This document shows, one piece after another, positions 1 through 10,483 of a DNA stretch of 64,000 bases; position 1 is the stretch's first letter; every line of letters begins with the position of its first letter. Both the position numbers and the translations under genes were made by a program. Origin of the DNA: Aquatica leii (lineage: Eukaryota > Arthropoda > Insecta > Coleoptera > Lampyridae); NCBI GenBank assembly GCA_035610365.1, contig CM069436.1, positions 43,868,602 to 43,932,601 on the forward strand, in the 5' to 3' direction. Under the pieces are notes generated by a model, which worked only from the letters and a program-made list of their open reading frames with translations, was not told the origin of the DNA and did not search any database.

Positions 1-2371
1 TTTCAAGTCAATATACATAGGCGTACGTAATGAAAATTTCTTCCGTAACAAACGATGTCAAAGTAAAAATGACGTCCTGTCGTTTACTCGGCCTGAAGAG
101 ATCAACGATGCTCGATAGATGGCATCGAGAAATGGAAAAGTAACTTTAGTTCAAGCAATATACAAGGTAGTGCAGTTTTAAATTTACGCACGTAACAAAT
201 TGCTGTAACCGCAAATTTAAAAAAGAAAATAAAAAGGGATCGCAAAAAGGTAGAAAATGGACCAAACAGTGGTATATTGATAAGGGGAAGTAATCGAACC
301 AAATGATTTCTGTAACTTTTTACGGATGAGCGGAGAATTATTTGATGAACTCCTCGCTTTCGTTACTACACTAAAAAAAACGGGATATTGTGCAATGTTG
401 CCAACAGACTGTACAATATTTTCCCGTTTGCACAATATATTTTCAACATTTTGAGAGTCACACAATATATTGCACAACCTTTCAATATCACTCACATACG
501 ATCAATTATATTGCACAAACCAAAATATTGCGAAATAATATTGTGCGTCTATGGGTCGCTTTAAGTGTAATTACACAGGATGGCTGCTATCCGATAGCGT
601 TGTCTGTAAGAACATCGCCATATGCATAAGCTGCATCCACTTAACTTAAAGGTTATTTCGCGTTATTACTTGAACCAACAATGAATTGTAAATTGTAAAT
701 CTTAATACTTTTACAAAATTATTATAATAAATTTACATTAAATATAAAATTAAAAATTTATTTAAAAATAAGAAAAAACATGAATTGTTTATAGTTAAAG
801 GATACTTTTATATATAGATATACTCTAAATAATCAATTCTGTAAGTTATAATTATTTGTTTAAAGTGTATGAAATGCAGTTTTAAAAATACTTTCCTTTA
901 AATTTGGACGTTTAAAATAAAAATTGGTTTTATAAAACATACCCAATTAAAATGAAAAATGTCAATCGTTCACTATTCACTATTCAGCAAGAAAAATTTG
1001 TTGACTTATCAGCACTAGTTTAAAGCTTTTCTATATAGCTGTAAAAACAATTTTCTTAAAATATCTCATTTTTTAAAGTAGCTCAAAACAAAATCTACAA
1101 TTTTAATCTCCATGTTTATTCTTAGTTTTCAACACTATTTTTATTAAATTATTTTTAAAGAATAGGTAATTTATACAAACTTTGAATAAGCTTTGCGTTT
1201 GGAAATATCAAATATTTAAAAAAAGTTATTTGTTAAACATAAATTTTAGTTAACGTCATAAATTTAAGTTTTTTTAACTCAATGATAGTTTTTGAATATA
1301 TTTGAGGATTATTATTTTTCTTAACAATTACTAAAAAATTTTAAAAAACTAAAAAATACTAGAGTTTATTCTTTTTAAATATGAATGCATATAGGTGATA
1401 TGTTAAGTAAATACTAAAAAAATGAGGTAAAAAAATTATCCTGCACAATAACACATATTCTGATCTCTAGCTTAAATGATACATAACTGAATAAGAAATG
1501 AAAAATGGTTTGCTTGTTTCCATAAAGGTTGTGTATTTGAAGCACTATACCTGACTGTATGCGTTATATTTGAGTATACATAATAATGATACGCTAATGT
1601 CACATAAAACTATTTCAAATACATCTTTTTTTTGTAACTAGGACACAAATCTCTTACTGAAAATATGTAATGTAAACTCGTATTAAAAAGTATTTGTACG
1701 TAATGTATAGACACAGAATTATTAAGTAGGGCAAAACCATGTTTATTAACTATCACAGCGTTCAAATAAATTATCAGTAAAAAAACATGAGAATAAATAA
1801 AACAATGAAAAAATAATATTTTTTTGCATAAGCACTTATTACTAAAATATATAAAAATATATTGAAATTTTAAAGGTTTTTTTTTAAGTTCTTATAAAAG
1901 TTTTATAAAGTTATTATTAAGTTTGTGTCACGTGAGCAACTTATTTGAGGTACAACTAAAACAAGAATCAGAAATATCTGCTGTCGAACCGTTCATTTTG
2001 AATCTCCCGCCAAAGGGTATTATGACATTAAATTAAAGATTAAATTTTTGCAATTAAAATTCAAAAAATCTGCAAAAAAGTCAAAATAAACAATAATACA
2101 AGCTACGATGTAATGTTAACATTTAGGCAATATCTAATGTATTACATATTACTAAAAATAAAACAAAAAAACCAAAATCATAAATGTGTTACCTACTAAA
2201 ATTTTGTTAATCTTTCGGATTCTAGAAGGGATCAGTGTAGCAACAAAAAATTAAATAAACGCGTTAATTTTTTGACGTTTTAATAATTTTTTTTTTCGTG
2301 TCTTTTGCCCAACAAATTCACCTACTCTAATTTTCGTATAAGTACTTACTTTGTTTTATCTGTAAATAATT
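1..2371. other. AT-rich non-coding DNA
   Basis: No reading frame here resembles a known protein; the small frames near 100-630 are in low-complexity AT-rich sequence and have no recognisable domain. The only structure I can point to is a cluster of the decamer TGCACAATAT and its reverse complement between about 384 and 550, annotated separately. Confidence 0.6.
384..550. repeat. Cluster of TGCACAATAT-type motifs in both orientations
   Basis: ATATTGTGCA, TGCACAATAT and close variants (ATATTGCACA, ACACAATATATTGCAC) recur at least five times in about 165 bp, alternating in orientation, so the stretch could fold into several alternative hairpins. It could be the body of a small inverted-repeat element or a cluster of protein binding sites. 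I see no target-site duplication and do not recognise the family. Confidence 0.45.
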
Positions 2372-2736
2372 TTATTCACACTCAGTTAGTAACGTACAGT
2401 TTCCCGAACCTCTTAAAGGTTGGTAAGTGAGCGGTTTCCATGGTTAAAAAAAACGAGTATGTAATGAAACCTCACGGTCAGTAATGTACACTTTCCGAAC
2501 CTGTAATTTGTGTGTGTTTTGTTTTAACTAATTTGATAAAATGACAATCATAAATTAAATACGTATATGTCATTTATTATATTGTGAAGTGTGCCTACTA
2601 AGTTTTAATTTTTTACCGAAATAAACGATAATATTTTGGAAGTAGGTTTTCATTCATTTTTTATTATTTTTATGTTATTTATTTTATTTAATGGCTGATT
2701 GTGAATAAAATTGTATACAAACCTTGGCAAAAGTGT

Positions 2737-2809
2737 TCCATTTGTCTCGAGAACTAGTTCACCTCGAGGCTATGCCTCTCGGTAAACTATAGTTCTCTCG
2801 ACAGAAATG
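2737..2809. repeat. Large imperfect palindrome (copy 1)
   Basis: The two arms begin CCATTTGTCTCGAGAACTAG and end CTCTCGACAGAAATGG and are imperfect reverse complements of about 32-35 nt around a CTATG centre. CpG-containing CTCGAG/CTCTCG blocks stand out against the AT-rich surroundings. The same palindrome recurs in the second tandem unit near 3205-3277, with paired-arm differences. Confidence 0.8.
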
Positions 2810-3204
2810 GAATATTTTCCGCCTCGGTATGTAATCTACTATTATTCACACTCAGTTAGTAACGTACAATTTTCCGAACTTCTTAAAAGGTTGGCAAATG
2901 AGCGGTTTCCATGGTTAAAAAAAACGAGTATGTAATGAAACCTCACGGTCAGTAATGTACACTTTCCGAACCTGTAATTTGTGTGTGTTTTGTTTTAATT
3001 AATTTGATAAAATGTCATAAATTAAATACTTATATGACAATTGTGAAATGCCTACTATGTGCTAATATTTTACCGAAATAAACGATAATATTTTGGAAGT
3101 AGGTTTTAATTCAGGTTTTATTAGTTTTATGTTATTTATTTTATTTAATGGCTGATTTTGAATAAAATTGTATACAAACCTTGGCAAAAGTGTTCCATTT
3201 GTCT

Positions 3205-3277
3205 CGAGAACTAGTTTACCTCGAGGCTATGCCTCTCGGTAAACTATAGTTCTCTCGACAGAAATGGAATACTTTCC
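3205..3277. repeat. Large imperfect palindrome (copy 2)
   Basis: This is the counterpart of the palindrome in the first tandem unit, with the same CCTCGAGG-CTATG-CCTCTCGG core. One base differs from copy 1 in the left arm (GTTTACC for GTTCACC), and the change improves pairing with the GGTAAAC of the right arm. That fits copy 2 being closer to the ancestral hairpin. Confidence 0.75.
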
Positions 3278-3349
3278 GCCTCGTTATGTAATCTACTATA
3301 AATCTTTATAGTTGTGTTTTTGATTTTTATGTAATACTTACTTAAATAG

Positions 3350-3440
3350 AATTGCAGTGGTCTGAAGAAGTCTACACATCGTAAACGAAACGTCGGCATA
3401 TAAAAAACTTAAGTAGTTTTTGTATCTCTCTTAAACACAG
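3350..3440 (+). repeat. PLE-like tail with hammerhead-like core
   Basis: CTGAAGA (3362-3368) is followed by a possible stem II (GTCTAC/GTAAAC, five of six pairs) and GAAAC (3387-3391), then an AT-rich tail. The flanks AGTGGTCTGA...AAGTAGTTT are shared with the sequence at 46,535-46,615, so both are copies of one family. Such CTGANGA...GAAAC cores occur in terminal repeats of Penelope-like elements. Stem I is not evident, so I do not call a functional ribozyme. Confidence 0.45.
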
Positions 3441-4640
3441 ATACGTAAAAACCAACAATTAAATTATAAAGGAAAAAAGGAAACTTTACTAGTAAATCTG
3501 ATTTCTTTTTAAATTAACTTTTCTTAATTTTGTTAATAGATTATCAGAATCATCTGAACAATTATTATTACTCTTATAGAAATAGTTTTGGCAAAACAAT
3601 TTTTCAAATGCTTTTTTAAATTGAATAAGTGTAGGGTTAATGCCGTTCGTCTACAGCAAATTCCTCAAACGCAATTGCTTGAAAATGTAACTGCCCGATT
3701 GTAACTTTTCTCGAAATACAAGTTTCTCAAACAACAATTTCTCGAAAATGTTTTGTTCAAATTAATGTAGTAGAAAACGATTATAATTGAAATGTAATTA
3801 AGGACAATTTGTAACAATAGTCTTCAGTTCACTGTCTCTCTACTGTCTATTGACGCTATAGGTCACGGTTAGTTCTGCTATTAAATCTTGTTATAACTTG
3901 CCGTACTAGTAGTTTTTAGTACTGTAATTTGTAACAAAATTTAAAAAAAAACAAATTTTATTCGAGAGATTTACCTAGAATCAAATTATGTGACCTCTTA
4001 AACTCACATCAGAACTAAAAGTACTTGTTACCGTAAACACCTGAGCGGCAAATTTTTTTTTCATTTTTTTAAAGTTAGTAGAAAACATATGCATGTCAGT
4101 TAATTTAAGAACACACCTATTAACTTAGAGTTTGTTTCTCTTATAAAAGGCGTTAATATAATACCATAAAGTTTGTTGACTATTAAAATGTAAAGAGTTG
4201 CACAATTGTTACAGAAAGCCTTTAACGAATGAGATGGATTAAAAACAACACAGACCTTTCGCTAACAATAAATTGGGAATATTTAGGTGTTATGTTTAAA
4301 ACGTTTGTAAATTGAATAAAATTGCTGCTCTTATCACTTCCTACAGCATCTATAAATTAGTCCAAAGTTAGACAATTTTTCAATACATTCTTCTAAAGCT
4401 AGGCGGAGTTCTTTTACTAAGAATATATTATTAAGAAAATAGTAAGTTATTGAACGTTTTCAATTAGTATACAATCTTCTAGCCATAATTACATATGTAT
4501 TTTGTGCCCGTATAAATTCTTCTTTGCCATCTCTAAGATCTTTGATACTCACAATTTTATCCCGTTCTGTATGATAACATAGATTTGGATTCGTGTTTTG
4601 AAGCCGGCTGAGAGAAAACGTGTTTAATATTATTACAGAT
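3441..4640. other. AT-rich non-coding DNA
   Basis: I see no recognisable gene or repeat. Phrases such as TTTCTCAAACAACAATTTCTCG near 3670-3750 hint at a locally repetitive origin but are too weak to name. The last part (about 4,590 onward) may belong to the 5' leader of the LINE that follows. Confidence 0.5.
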
Positions 4641-4766
4641 AAAAAGGTATATGCGAGTTCAGATAACGTGTGCGAATGAGAGCAAGTATCGTAGACTAGT
4701 TTAAAGGTCAAACGCGCGCTTTTGTTAACAGTGGCGGGTTTTAATTAAACATAATTACAAAGAATC

Positions 4767-5330
4767 ATGTCAGAATCCAAATCGACAAGATCGGAAAGAA
4801 AAAACAAAAGACAAGAAATTGTGCAAAAAGTTTTTGCAAGGAGTAAGCAAATAAAAAGAAACCTGAGAAAGGAGGAGAGTGATAAGGAGGAGCAGAGAGT
4901 AATGGAGATGTGTAGGGAGATGATTAGAGAAATAAAACAGATGAAAGAAGAGAACAATAAATTAGTAGTTAATCTGGAAAAGATCACAAAAGAGTTAAGA
5001 AAAGAAAGAGAAAAGCTAGGGAGATATGCGATATGTGGGAGAATAAACATGGAAGAGAAGATAGAAAATTTGGAAAGGTAAAAGAAAAGAAAGAACTTTG
5101 TTATAAGAGCTTTGGAAGGTCAAAAGAAAAGAAAAGAACGTAAAAAGAAAGTTAAAAACTTGTTTAAAAATAAATTGGGCGCGTAGAAACGTATAAGAGG
5201 CGCAATTAAAATAGCCAGGGGGTTAATACTGGTAAAATTTGATTACATAGAAGATAAACTAGAAATATTAAAGAAAAGTGCAAGGCTAAAAGAAACAAGG
5301 GTATTTATAGATCAAGATATGACCCCAGTG
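4767..5330 (+). pseudogene. LINE ORF1-like coiled-coil protein, broken
   Basis: The first frame opens with ATG at 4767 and runs 104 codons to a stop at 5079. It is almost entirely charged residues (K, E, R) with heptad-like spacing, as expected of the coiled coil that begins many LINE ORF1 RNA-binding proteins. Homologous-looking sequence goes on after frameshifts to about 5,330, including RVFIDQDMTP near 5,300. The AT-rich leader directly upstream (GGCGGGTTTTAATTAAAC near 4734) fits a 5' untranslated region. The protein would bind element RNA in the cytoplasm; this copy cannot make a full product. Identification rests on composition and position, not on a specific motif. Confidence 0.65.
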
Positions 5331-5549
5331 AAATAAGAGGTACAAAAAATATAAGGATGAAATGAAGAAGACTAAAGGTAGAAGAAAAAAAAACAAAAAT
5401 AGAGTTTATGAAATTATGGGTTGAGAAGAGGAGATGCTCTGGAAAAAAAATAAAATAGAAAGACGGAGACCAAAATACTAGAAATAAGGGAGGTAAAAGA
5501 ATTAAAAAATTGTGACTACCAGGCAAATATCAAGAAAAACAATAAGAAA

Positions 5550-6285
5550 ACAACCAAGGAAATAAGTTTAGTTTTTTGGAACGTTGCAGGGATTAAAAAC
5601 AAAGAAGCTAAATTTTGGAAGTATATAGAAGTGTTTGACATTGTGGGTTTAGTAGAAACGTGACTGGAGGGAAAAGACTAGGAAAGTAAATTTACTAAAG
5701 GGATTTAGATGGAAAGAACAAAAACCAAGAAAAGAAAAAAAGAAAAAGTAAAAAAAGAAGAGAATAAAAAGCAAGAGCAAGGAATAGTAGTAAATCAAAT
5801 ATTAAAGAAAGATGAAGGTAGATATATGATAATAACAGTGTAAAGTAAAGAAATAAAACATAGAATGAGGAACTTGAAAAAGCTACTAATTGAAGAGGAC
5901 AGGGGAAAATTAATAATAGGTGGAGATTTTAACGCAAGAATTGAAGAAGGTGGAAATATGATAGTGAATAGAGAGAAAATAAAAAAAGTAATTACGATGG
6001 ATATTAAACAAACAAGGTAGAGAGCAATTAGAGTTATGCGAGGAAAAAGGGTGGACTATACTTAACAAAAATATGAAGGAAAGGTACACAGCAGAATATA
6101 CATATATAAGTAAGAAGAGAGTATCTATAATAGATTATGTAATGGTTAGTAAGAAGGTTTTGAATGAAATAGTAAGATTTAAAATAGGGGAAGAAATTGA
6201 TTCTGACTATCAGTCATTAAAAGTAAGGCTAAAAGAGAGAAAAAAAATTACATACAGTTTGGGAGAAGAAAAAGGTATGGACAAA
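5550..6285 (+). pseudogene. LINE ORF2 endonuclease domain (EEP/APE type), broken
   Basis: Across several frames one can read SLVFWNVAGI (5565-5595), a metal-site start typical of exonuclease-endonuclease-phosphatase domains, then DIVGLVET near 5640, LIIGGDFNARIEEGG near 5910-5955 (the GGDFNA motif) and SIIDYVMVSKK near 6125-6155, followed by IDSDYQSLKV (6197-6230) where an SDH would be expected. The order and spacing match the apurinic-like endonuclease that nicks target DNA for LINE integration. Stops interrupt it repeatedly, and the catalytic His of the terminal SDH motif has become Tyr (SDYQ). Confidence 0.8.
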
Positions 6286-6639
6286 TAAAAATATTAAGAT
6301 TTATAAGAAAAAATGAAAGGAGGAGCAATTGATAGAGAAAGAAATGAAAGAACTGGCCAATAAAATGGATATAGCAATAGCAAAGAAAAGATACAAGGAA
6401 AAAAATTAAAGGAGTATAGAGAAAAGAGGAATAAATAATGCAGGGAAGCCAGGCAGGAAGTAAAAAGAGGTAAAAGTGGAAAAACAAAAATTCCTATTCA
6501 GGAATATAAAAGATTATGATCACAAAATAGAAAAAAGTGTGGTAAAAGAAAAGACTTGGAGGAACATATAAACATAAAGGAAACATATGGAGCTTTTTGA
6601 ATAAGGAAAAAAAAATTGCTAAAGAAAAGGGATCCAAAC

Positions 6640-7330
6640 TGATATGAAAAAATGAAGAAAACAATGCGTAGAGGTCTTAGAGGTGGAAGAAGAGAGGAAA
6701 AGACGAGGGAGCAGTACAGCTATACAGTAAGAAAAAATAAAAAAAACATTAAAAAAATTAAAAAAAGGAAAGGCAGAAGGAACGGATGGGACACAAGAAG
6801 ATCAATGGAAATATACAGAAAAGAGAACGAAAGAAAGAATAAGGAAAATTTTAAATAAGATACGGTCTGATGAAGGGTTTTTGGATAATTCAAAAAAAGC
6901 CCAGTTTACAAAAGAGGAGACAGAAGAGAGGTAAAAAACTATAGAGGTAAAAGTGTGGCAAATGTGAGATATAAGATTTATATGTCAATTTTGCAAAAAA
7001 AACTGAAAAGAAAAATGGAGTAAAAAAGATCTTACCAGACTGGTAGACAGAATTTAGAAAAGGGAGAAAGGCATTAGATAATGTATACATATTAATACAG
7101 ATAGTAAACAAAGAATTAGAAGTAAAGTGAGGGAAAGTTTTTGCGTTATTTCTGGATATAAAAGCAGCGTTTGATAATGTAAGTAGGAGTAAATTATAGA
7201 ACATATTAAGAAAGAAACAGATAGAGGAAAAACTAGTTAGGAATATAGAAGAAATATATAAGACAAAGTGCAAAGTAAGAATAGATAAAAAGTTAAATGA
7301 GGTAATAGAAAGTGTAAATGAAGTGACTTA
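6640..7330 (+). pseudogene. LINE reverse transcriptase core, broken
   Basis: The best block is KVFALFLDIKAAFDNVSRSK at about 7135-7195, the reverse-transcriptase motif with the first catalytic Asp (LDIKAAFD). It is preceded by an NVYILIQIVNKELEV-like stretch (7080-7125) and followed by a helical region with EKLVRNIEEIYKTKCKVRI (7229-7285). The FADD-type second catalytic block is not visible, which suggests a deletion between about 7310 and 7330, where the sequence jumps to VTYLCYQI. The domain would copy element RNA at the nicked target; here it cannot be translated through. Confidence 0.75.
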
Positions 7331-8010
7331 TTTGTGTTATCAAATCAGATACGACAATAAAGATGATGCAGATATAAAGTGGAAGATAATAGGAGAGAAA
7401 GAGTTCGGGATGCAAATAAAAGCAAGAAACTGGTTGTTTAATAAATTAATAAAGAGTGTGAATGGGAGGAATTAGAAAAAGTGCAAGAAAAATACTGGAA
7501 ATGGACGTTAGGATTAGAAAGGGAGACGTCAGGGTACATAGTAGAAGAGGACATGAAGTTAGAAAAGATAAGAGTACAGACGGGGAAGAGAGCAATGTGT
7601 TACGAAAAACAATTGAAAAAAAGAGAAGAATGTAAATTGCTTCAGATGTGCTGGAGAGAGCTAAAGAAAAAATAAATAAATATGGTAGGAATAAAAAATA
7701 AAAGATGAAATACAATGAGAGATATACAAATGTGATAGATAATATTCCAAAGTACATAAGAGGCGAAAAAAGCTTGAGATTAAAAAGAATGTTCGCAAAG
7801 TTTAGATGCGGGAATGAAGAGCAAGAGAATAAGTATTGAAGGGAAGATAAAGATAAGAGATGTAGACTATGTAGAAAGGGGTGGGAAACATAGAGCACAT
7901 GTTAAAGGAATGCATAGAACTAAGAGAAGAAGAAGGTTGGAGATTTTGGGAGAAAGAAGAGAAAGAGTGGAATGGATGGAAGAGGTAATAAAAAGGAAAA
8001 GAAGATTACA
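7330..8010 (+). pseudogene. LINE ORF2 C-terminal region with Cys/His knuckle, broken
   Basis: KYWKWTLGLERETSGYIVEE at 7490-7550 starts a 64-codon open piece with many charged residues, as in the C-terminal part of this LINE group. After frameshifts, RCRLCRKGWENIEHMLKEC can be read at about 7858-7915. This gives a C-x2-C...H-x4-C arrangement, the zinc knuckle often found at the end of ORF2 proteins. Coding similarity stops near 8020, just before a short AT-rich tail. Confidence 0.7.
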
Positions 8011-8229
8011 TGTAGTGTAGCAGATGTATTTGTATATAGAGCATTGTGTTATAATATAAGAAGGCCGCGATTTGTATTCTAAAACGGCACCACTACCGCC
8101 ATATTGTTGATACATTAATGTCATTCTATTGTCCAATGTTAGTAGTTGCTTTTTTTCAAAGTTTTATAGTGATTTTTTGTGTTTCTTAATATATTTTTTT
8201 AGTTTGTAATTAAAAAAATTTAAGACACA

Positions 8230-8358
8230 ATGGTTTTGTGTGTTTTACGTAGTTGTAATAGTAGAAAAGGTGTAAATAAGAAGGTATTATTGGAAACTAC
8301 GTTTCACAGATATGTACACAATATAAGCAGAACAATATTAAAGAAATTTATACATTGA
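8230..8358 (+). pseudogene. Short THAP-like N-terminal fragment
   Basis: A 42-codon frame opens at 8230 and reads MVLCVLRSCNSRKG followed by FHR. A Met-rich start with C-x4-C and a downstream FHR is how many THAP zinc-finger domains begin, including those of P-element-type transposases. The remaining THAP landmarks (the C-x2-H pair, AVPTIF) are absent, because the frame stops after FIH. It may be the 5' remnant of a THAP-bearing transposon or chance. No neighbouring exon is recognised. Confidence 0.3.
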
Positions 8359-8636
8359 CACAACGATAATTTTTTTTTAGTTTGGTTATTAAAAATCTAT
8401 TTTAATAAAATTTAAATGTTACATTATTGTTTTTTAATATATTTCATTTGAAATGTTGCATATTATTAACGAATTAAAGTTAACACGACATTTTTACAAT
8501 TTCGTTTGTTTTAAGGTAAGAAATGCGGAACTTTATTTAATTTTTCTCAAGAATTGTAGAACTATGAAAAGTACTGTTAACATTCTTACAATTGTTTTTT
8601 TAATTTATAGAACGTCCTGCTAACTTAGGGACATAC

Positions 8637-9824
8637 ACAGTGTGTCCCATTGTGAGTGGCATTGCATGGGTATCTTTGTTATTAATGAAGATATCGATTC
8701 GGTTAAATGGGCAATTATGTAGGGTTTTCTGTGCTGATTTAGATTATCTTTAAAAATAATTATAATTCCGAGCGGTCTCGAAGTTAAACGAAGAAAACCA
8801 AAAAATGCATTTTTTGAAATAGTCTAATATTTTGCTTATTCTAACAGTTACAAAAATTTTTTTTAGCGAAATTTATTTATTTCATTGTAACAAACTAATT
8901 TATGTTTTCTAAAAATTTATCACAAATACCGTTTTCGAGATATTAGTAGCAACTTTCTTATTTTAAATGGGCGCCATCTTAGATCTTCACATAAATAGAT
9001 TGTATTTTTTTTCTGTGTTCAACAACGTATGTTTTAAATAACGGATATCAACAAACTTGATATTAATTAAATCAAAACAAGTTAGTCATGAAAACAAATG
9101 AAATTTAACAGAACTTGCTAAAACAAATAACTTCCCATACTGTCAGATCGTTTAGTTTTATTAGTTTGTGCATCAAATCGGTGTTTTATCAGTTTTTAAT
9201 GATAAATTAATCAATTTTATTTATAATAATGTTGAAGAGTTACAAGAATCCGTACAAGAAGCTTTAAATAGTGTTAATCGTCATACATTGCGTAAAGTAA
9301 CCACAAGTATTTTAAAGCGATGCCAGTTATGTTTAGCAAACAACGGACAGCATTTTGAACATTTGCTTTGATTAAATAATGTGATAGTAGTTTCAACCTT
9401 TTCTTATATTCATGTTTAATCAAATTTGTTTTGCGTTTTGTTAAAATTCATTTGTTTTCATGGCTTACTGAGTTTCATTCAAATCATAATAAGATTGCTG
9501 TTATCCTCCATTTGAAACATAGGTTGTTATACATTATTGAAAACAGAAAAAAACTCAATCTATTTATGTCAAAATCAAAGATAACGCCCATTTAAAATAA
9601 GAAACTTGCTACCATTATCTCGAAAACGGTATTTGTGATATTTTTTTACCAAACATATTAGCCTTTTTCATTTTTCGGTTTTTTTCGTTTAACTTGGGGA
9701 CCGCTCGGAATTCGAATTACTTTTAAAGATAATCTAAATCAGCACGAAGTTTTCTTTTATTTCTTTTCTTCTTTAATAATAACAAAGATACCTATGCAAT
9801 GCAACTCAGAATGGAACACACTGT
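8637..9824. mobile_element. DNA transposon with very long terminal inverted repeats
   Basis: The left end ACAGTGTGTCCCATTGTGAG (8637) and the right end, read on the minus strand from 9824 (ACAGTGTGTTCCATTCTGAG), match. The match continues inward through landmarks present in both arms: GCATTGCATRGGTATCTTTG, GCTGATTTAGATTATCTTTA, TTCCGAGCGGTC, AATACCGTTTTCGAGAT and CATGAAAACAAATGAA. The arms are about 500 bp (left) and 410 bp (right, with a ~100 bp gap), and leave only ~270 bp of centre. That centre holds the last part of a transposase. TA is close to both ends (8634-8635 and 9824-9825 region), which would suit a Tc1/mariner-like target, but the exact duplication is unclear. Confidence 0.85.
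9168..9374 (+). pseudogene. C-terminal fragment of an HTH/DDE transposase
   Basis: A 67-codon frame ends in CLANNGQHFEHLL and a stop. An ...NGGHFEHLL ending is the usual terminus of a widespread insect transposase family (mariner-like DDE with an N-terminal HTH/DUF4817 type region). The rest of the protein is missing; the upstream sequence is already inverted repeat. It lies at the centre of the long-TIR element at 8637-9824 and reads in the plus direction. A possible N-terminal counterpart of the same family lies at 61.0-61.4 kb. Identification rests on the C-terminal motif alone. Confidence 0.55.
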
Positions 9825-9906
9825 ATAATATTGTAACCTGTATAATATTTAAGTTTGATATAACAAAATTGCACACTCTTAGATATACGTTTTTAAACGT
9901 ACTTAG

Positions 9907-10106
9907 GTAAGAATGTCTTCTGGGTTTGAACCGTGTCATTGTTGTTGTAACCAAAGTTTCCAACGTTTCGCCCACTTTCGTAAGGGGCTTCATCAGGGAG
10001 TGAGATAAATCGCAAAACTCAAACAAGCAACCGAAGTCTAACTAAGAATTTCTCAAAAGTTAGGTTATCCACTTGTGAAACAAGCCATAATCTAAACTCT
10101 CAAAAA
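9907..10106 (-). repeat. PLE terminal repeat, inverted copy, with hammerhead-like core
   Basis: On the minus strand CTGATGA (plus 9990-9996) is followed by GCCC, a loop, GGGC and GAAAC (plus 9965-9969), so a four-pair stem II closes well between the two conserved hammerhead boxes. A complementary stem I is not obvious in the flanks (ACTCC before, TTGGAAAC after). The motif may therefore be degenerate, or need another pairing scheme. Confidence 0.6.
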
Positions 10107-10107
10107 G

Positions 10108-10440
10108 TAAAAAAACTTTTCATCTCAAGGTGTATACCAAATTCCTTGTTCATGTGGTTTAGTCTACATTAGTGAAACCGGTCGTTCCGTCATTACTCAC
10201 ATTTCAGAACATGATTGTTGTATAAGAGAAAGGTATATTTCCAAGTCTGCGGTTGATAAACATCATTTTACTACAGGTCACAAGATAGATTTTGATTATG
10301 TTTTGTTGATAGCCAAATCTCCATTTTTTTCAACAGGAAATTTTGAGATAGCATAGAAATCAACAAACACCCCAATAAGGTCAATCGCGATCGTGGTTTC
10401 GAGCTATCTCCTCTTTGGTTCCCGGTCATTAGTCATTTAT
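10108..10440 (+). pseudogene. PLE GIY-YIG endonuclease fragment
   Basis: The plus frame reads GVYQIPCSCGLVYISETGRS from about 10,120, the GIY-YIG-like start with the paired Cys that is specific to Penelope-like elements, then EH and a Cys pair near 10,205-10,225, and HHFTTGHKIDFDYVLLIAKS near 10,262-10,320. After a stop and frameshift (10,353) the family C-terminus continues as NRDRGFELSP near 10,390. The domain nicks target DNA during PLE retrotransposition. The reverse transcriptase that normally precedes it is missing. The Tyr of the YIG position is kept, but Gly is replaced by Ser (YISET). Confidence 0.85.
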
Positions 10441-10483
10441 CAAAAACACGCCCCTTATCAACCGTAACCAAATCAGAGTCGAG

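Larger units (their letters stand above)
2372..3297. repeat. Two-copy tandem duplication, ~470 bp unit
   Basis: The block starting TTATTCACACTCAG at 2372 starts again at 2842, so the period is 470 bp. The second copy runs to about 3297 with a small internal deletion, and each copy ends near GTAATCTACTAT. Each unit holds an internal direct repeat (GTAACGTACAGTTTCCCGAACC, cited here only by its position near 2390, recurs as a variant near 2480) and a ~70 bp palindrome. Both copies are colinear and very similar, so the duplication is fairly recent or the unit belongs to a satellite family. No coding potential is seen. Confidence 0.85.
4640..8060 (+). mobile_element. Decayed non-LTR retrotransposon (LINE), nearly full span
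   Basis: In order, the stretch shows a leader, a coiled-coil ORF1, an endonuclease, a reverse transcriptase and a C-terminal Cys/His knuckle, all on the plus strand and broken by many stops and frameshifts. The plus strand is overwhelmingly A+G, a bias known in some insect LINE families and unlike the flanking DNA. The order of domains fits an APE-endonuclease LINE of the I/R1/Jockey-like group; I cannot name the clade with certainty. The span of about 3.4 kb, with shortened spacing between reverse-transcriptase parts, suggests internal deletions. Start and end are approximate because I see no clear target-site duplication. Confidence 0.85.

Noticed and set aside
6867-6895. CTGATGA in the LINE as a hammerhead
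   Set aside because: It lies in degenerate coding sequence, no GAAA box follows at the right distance and no stem II can be drawn.
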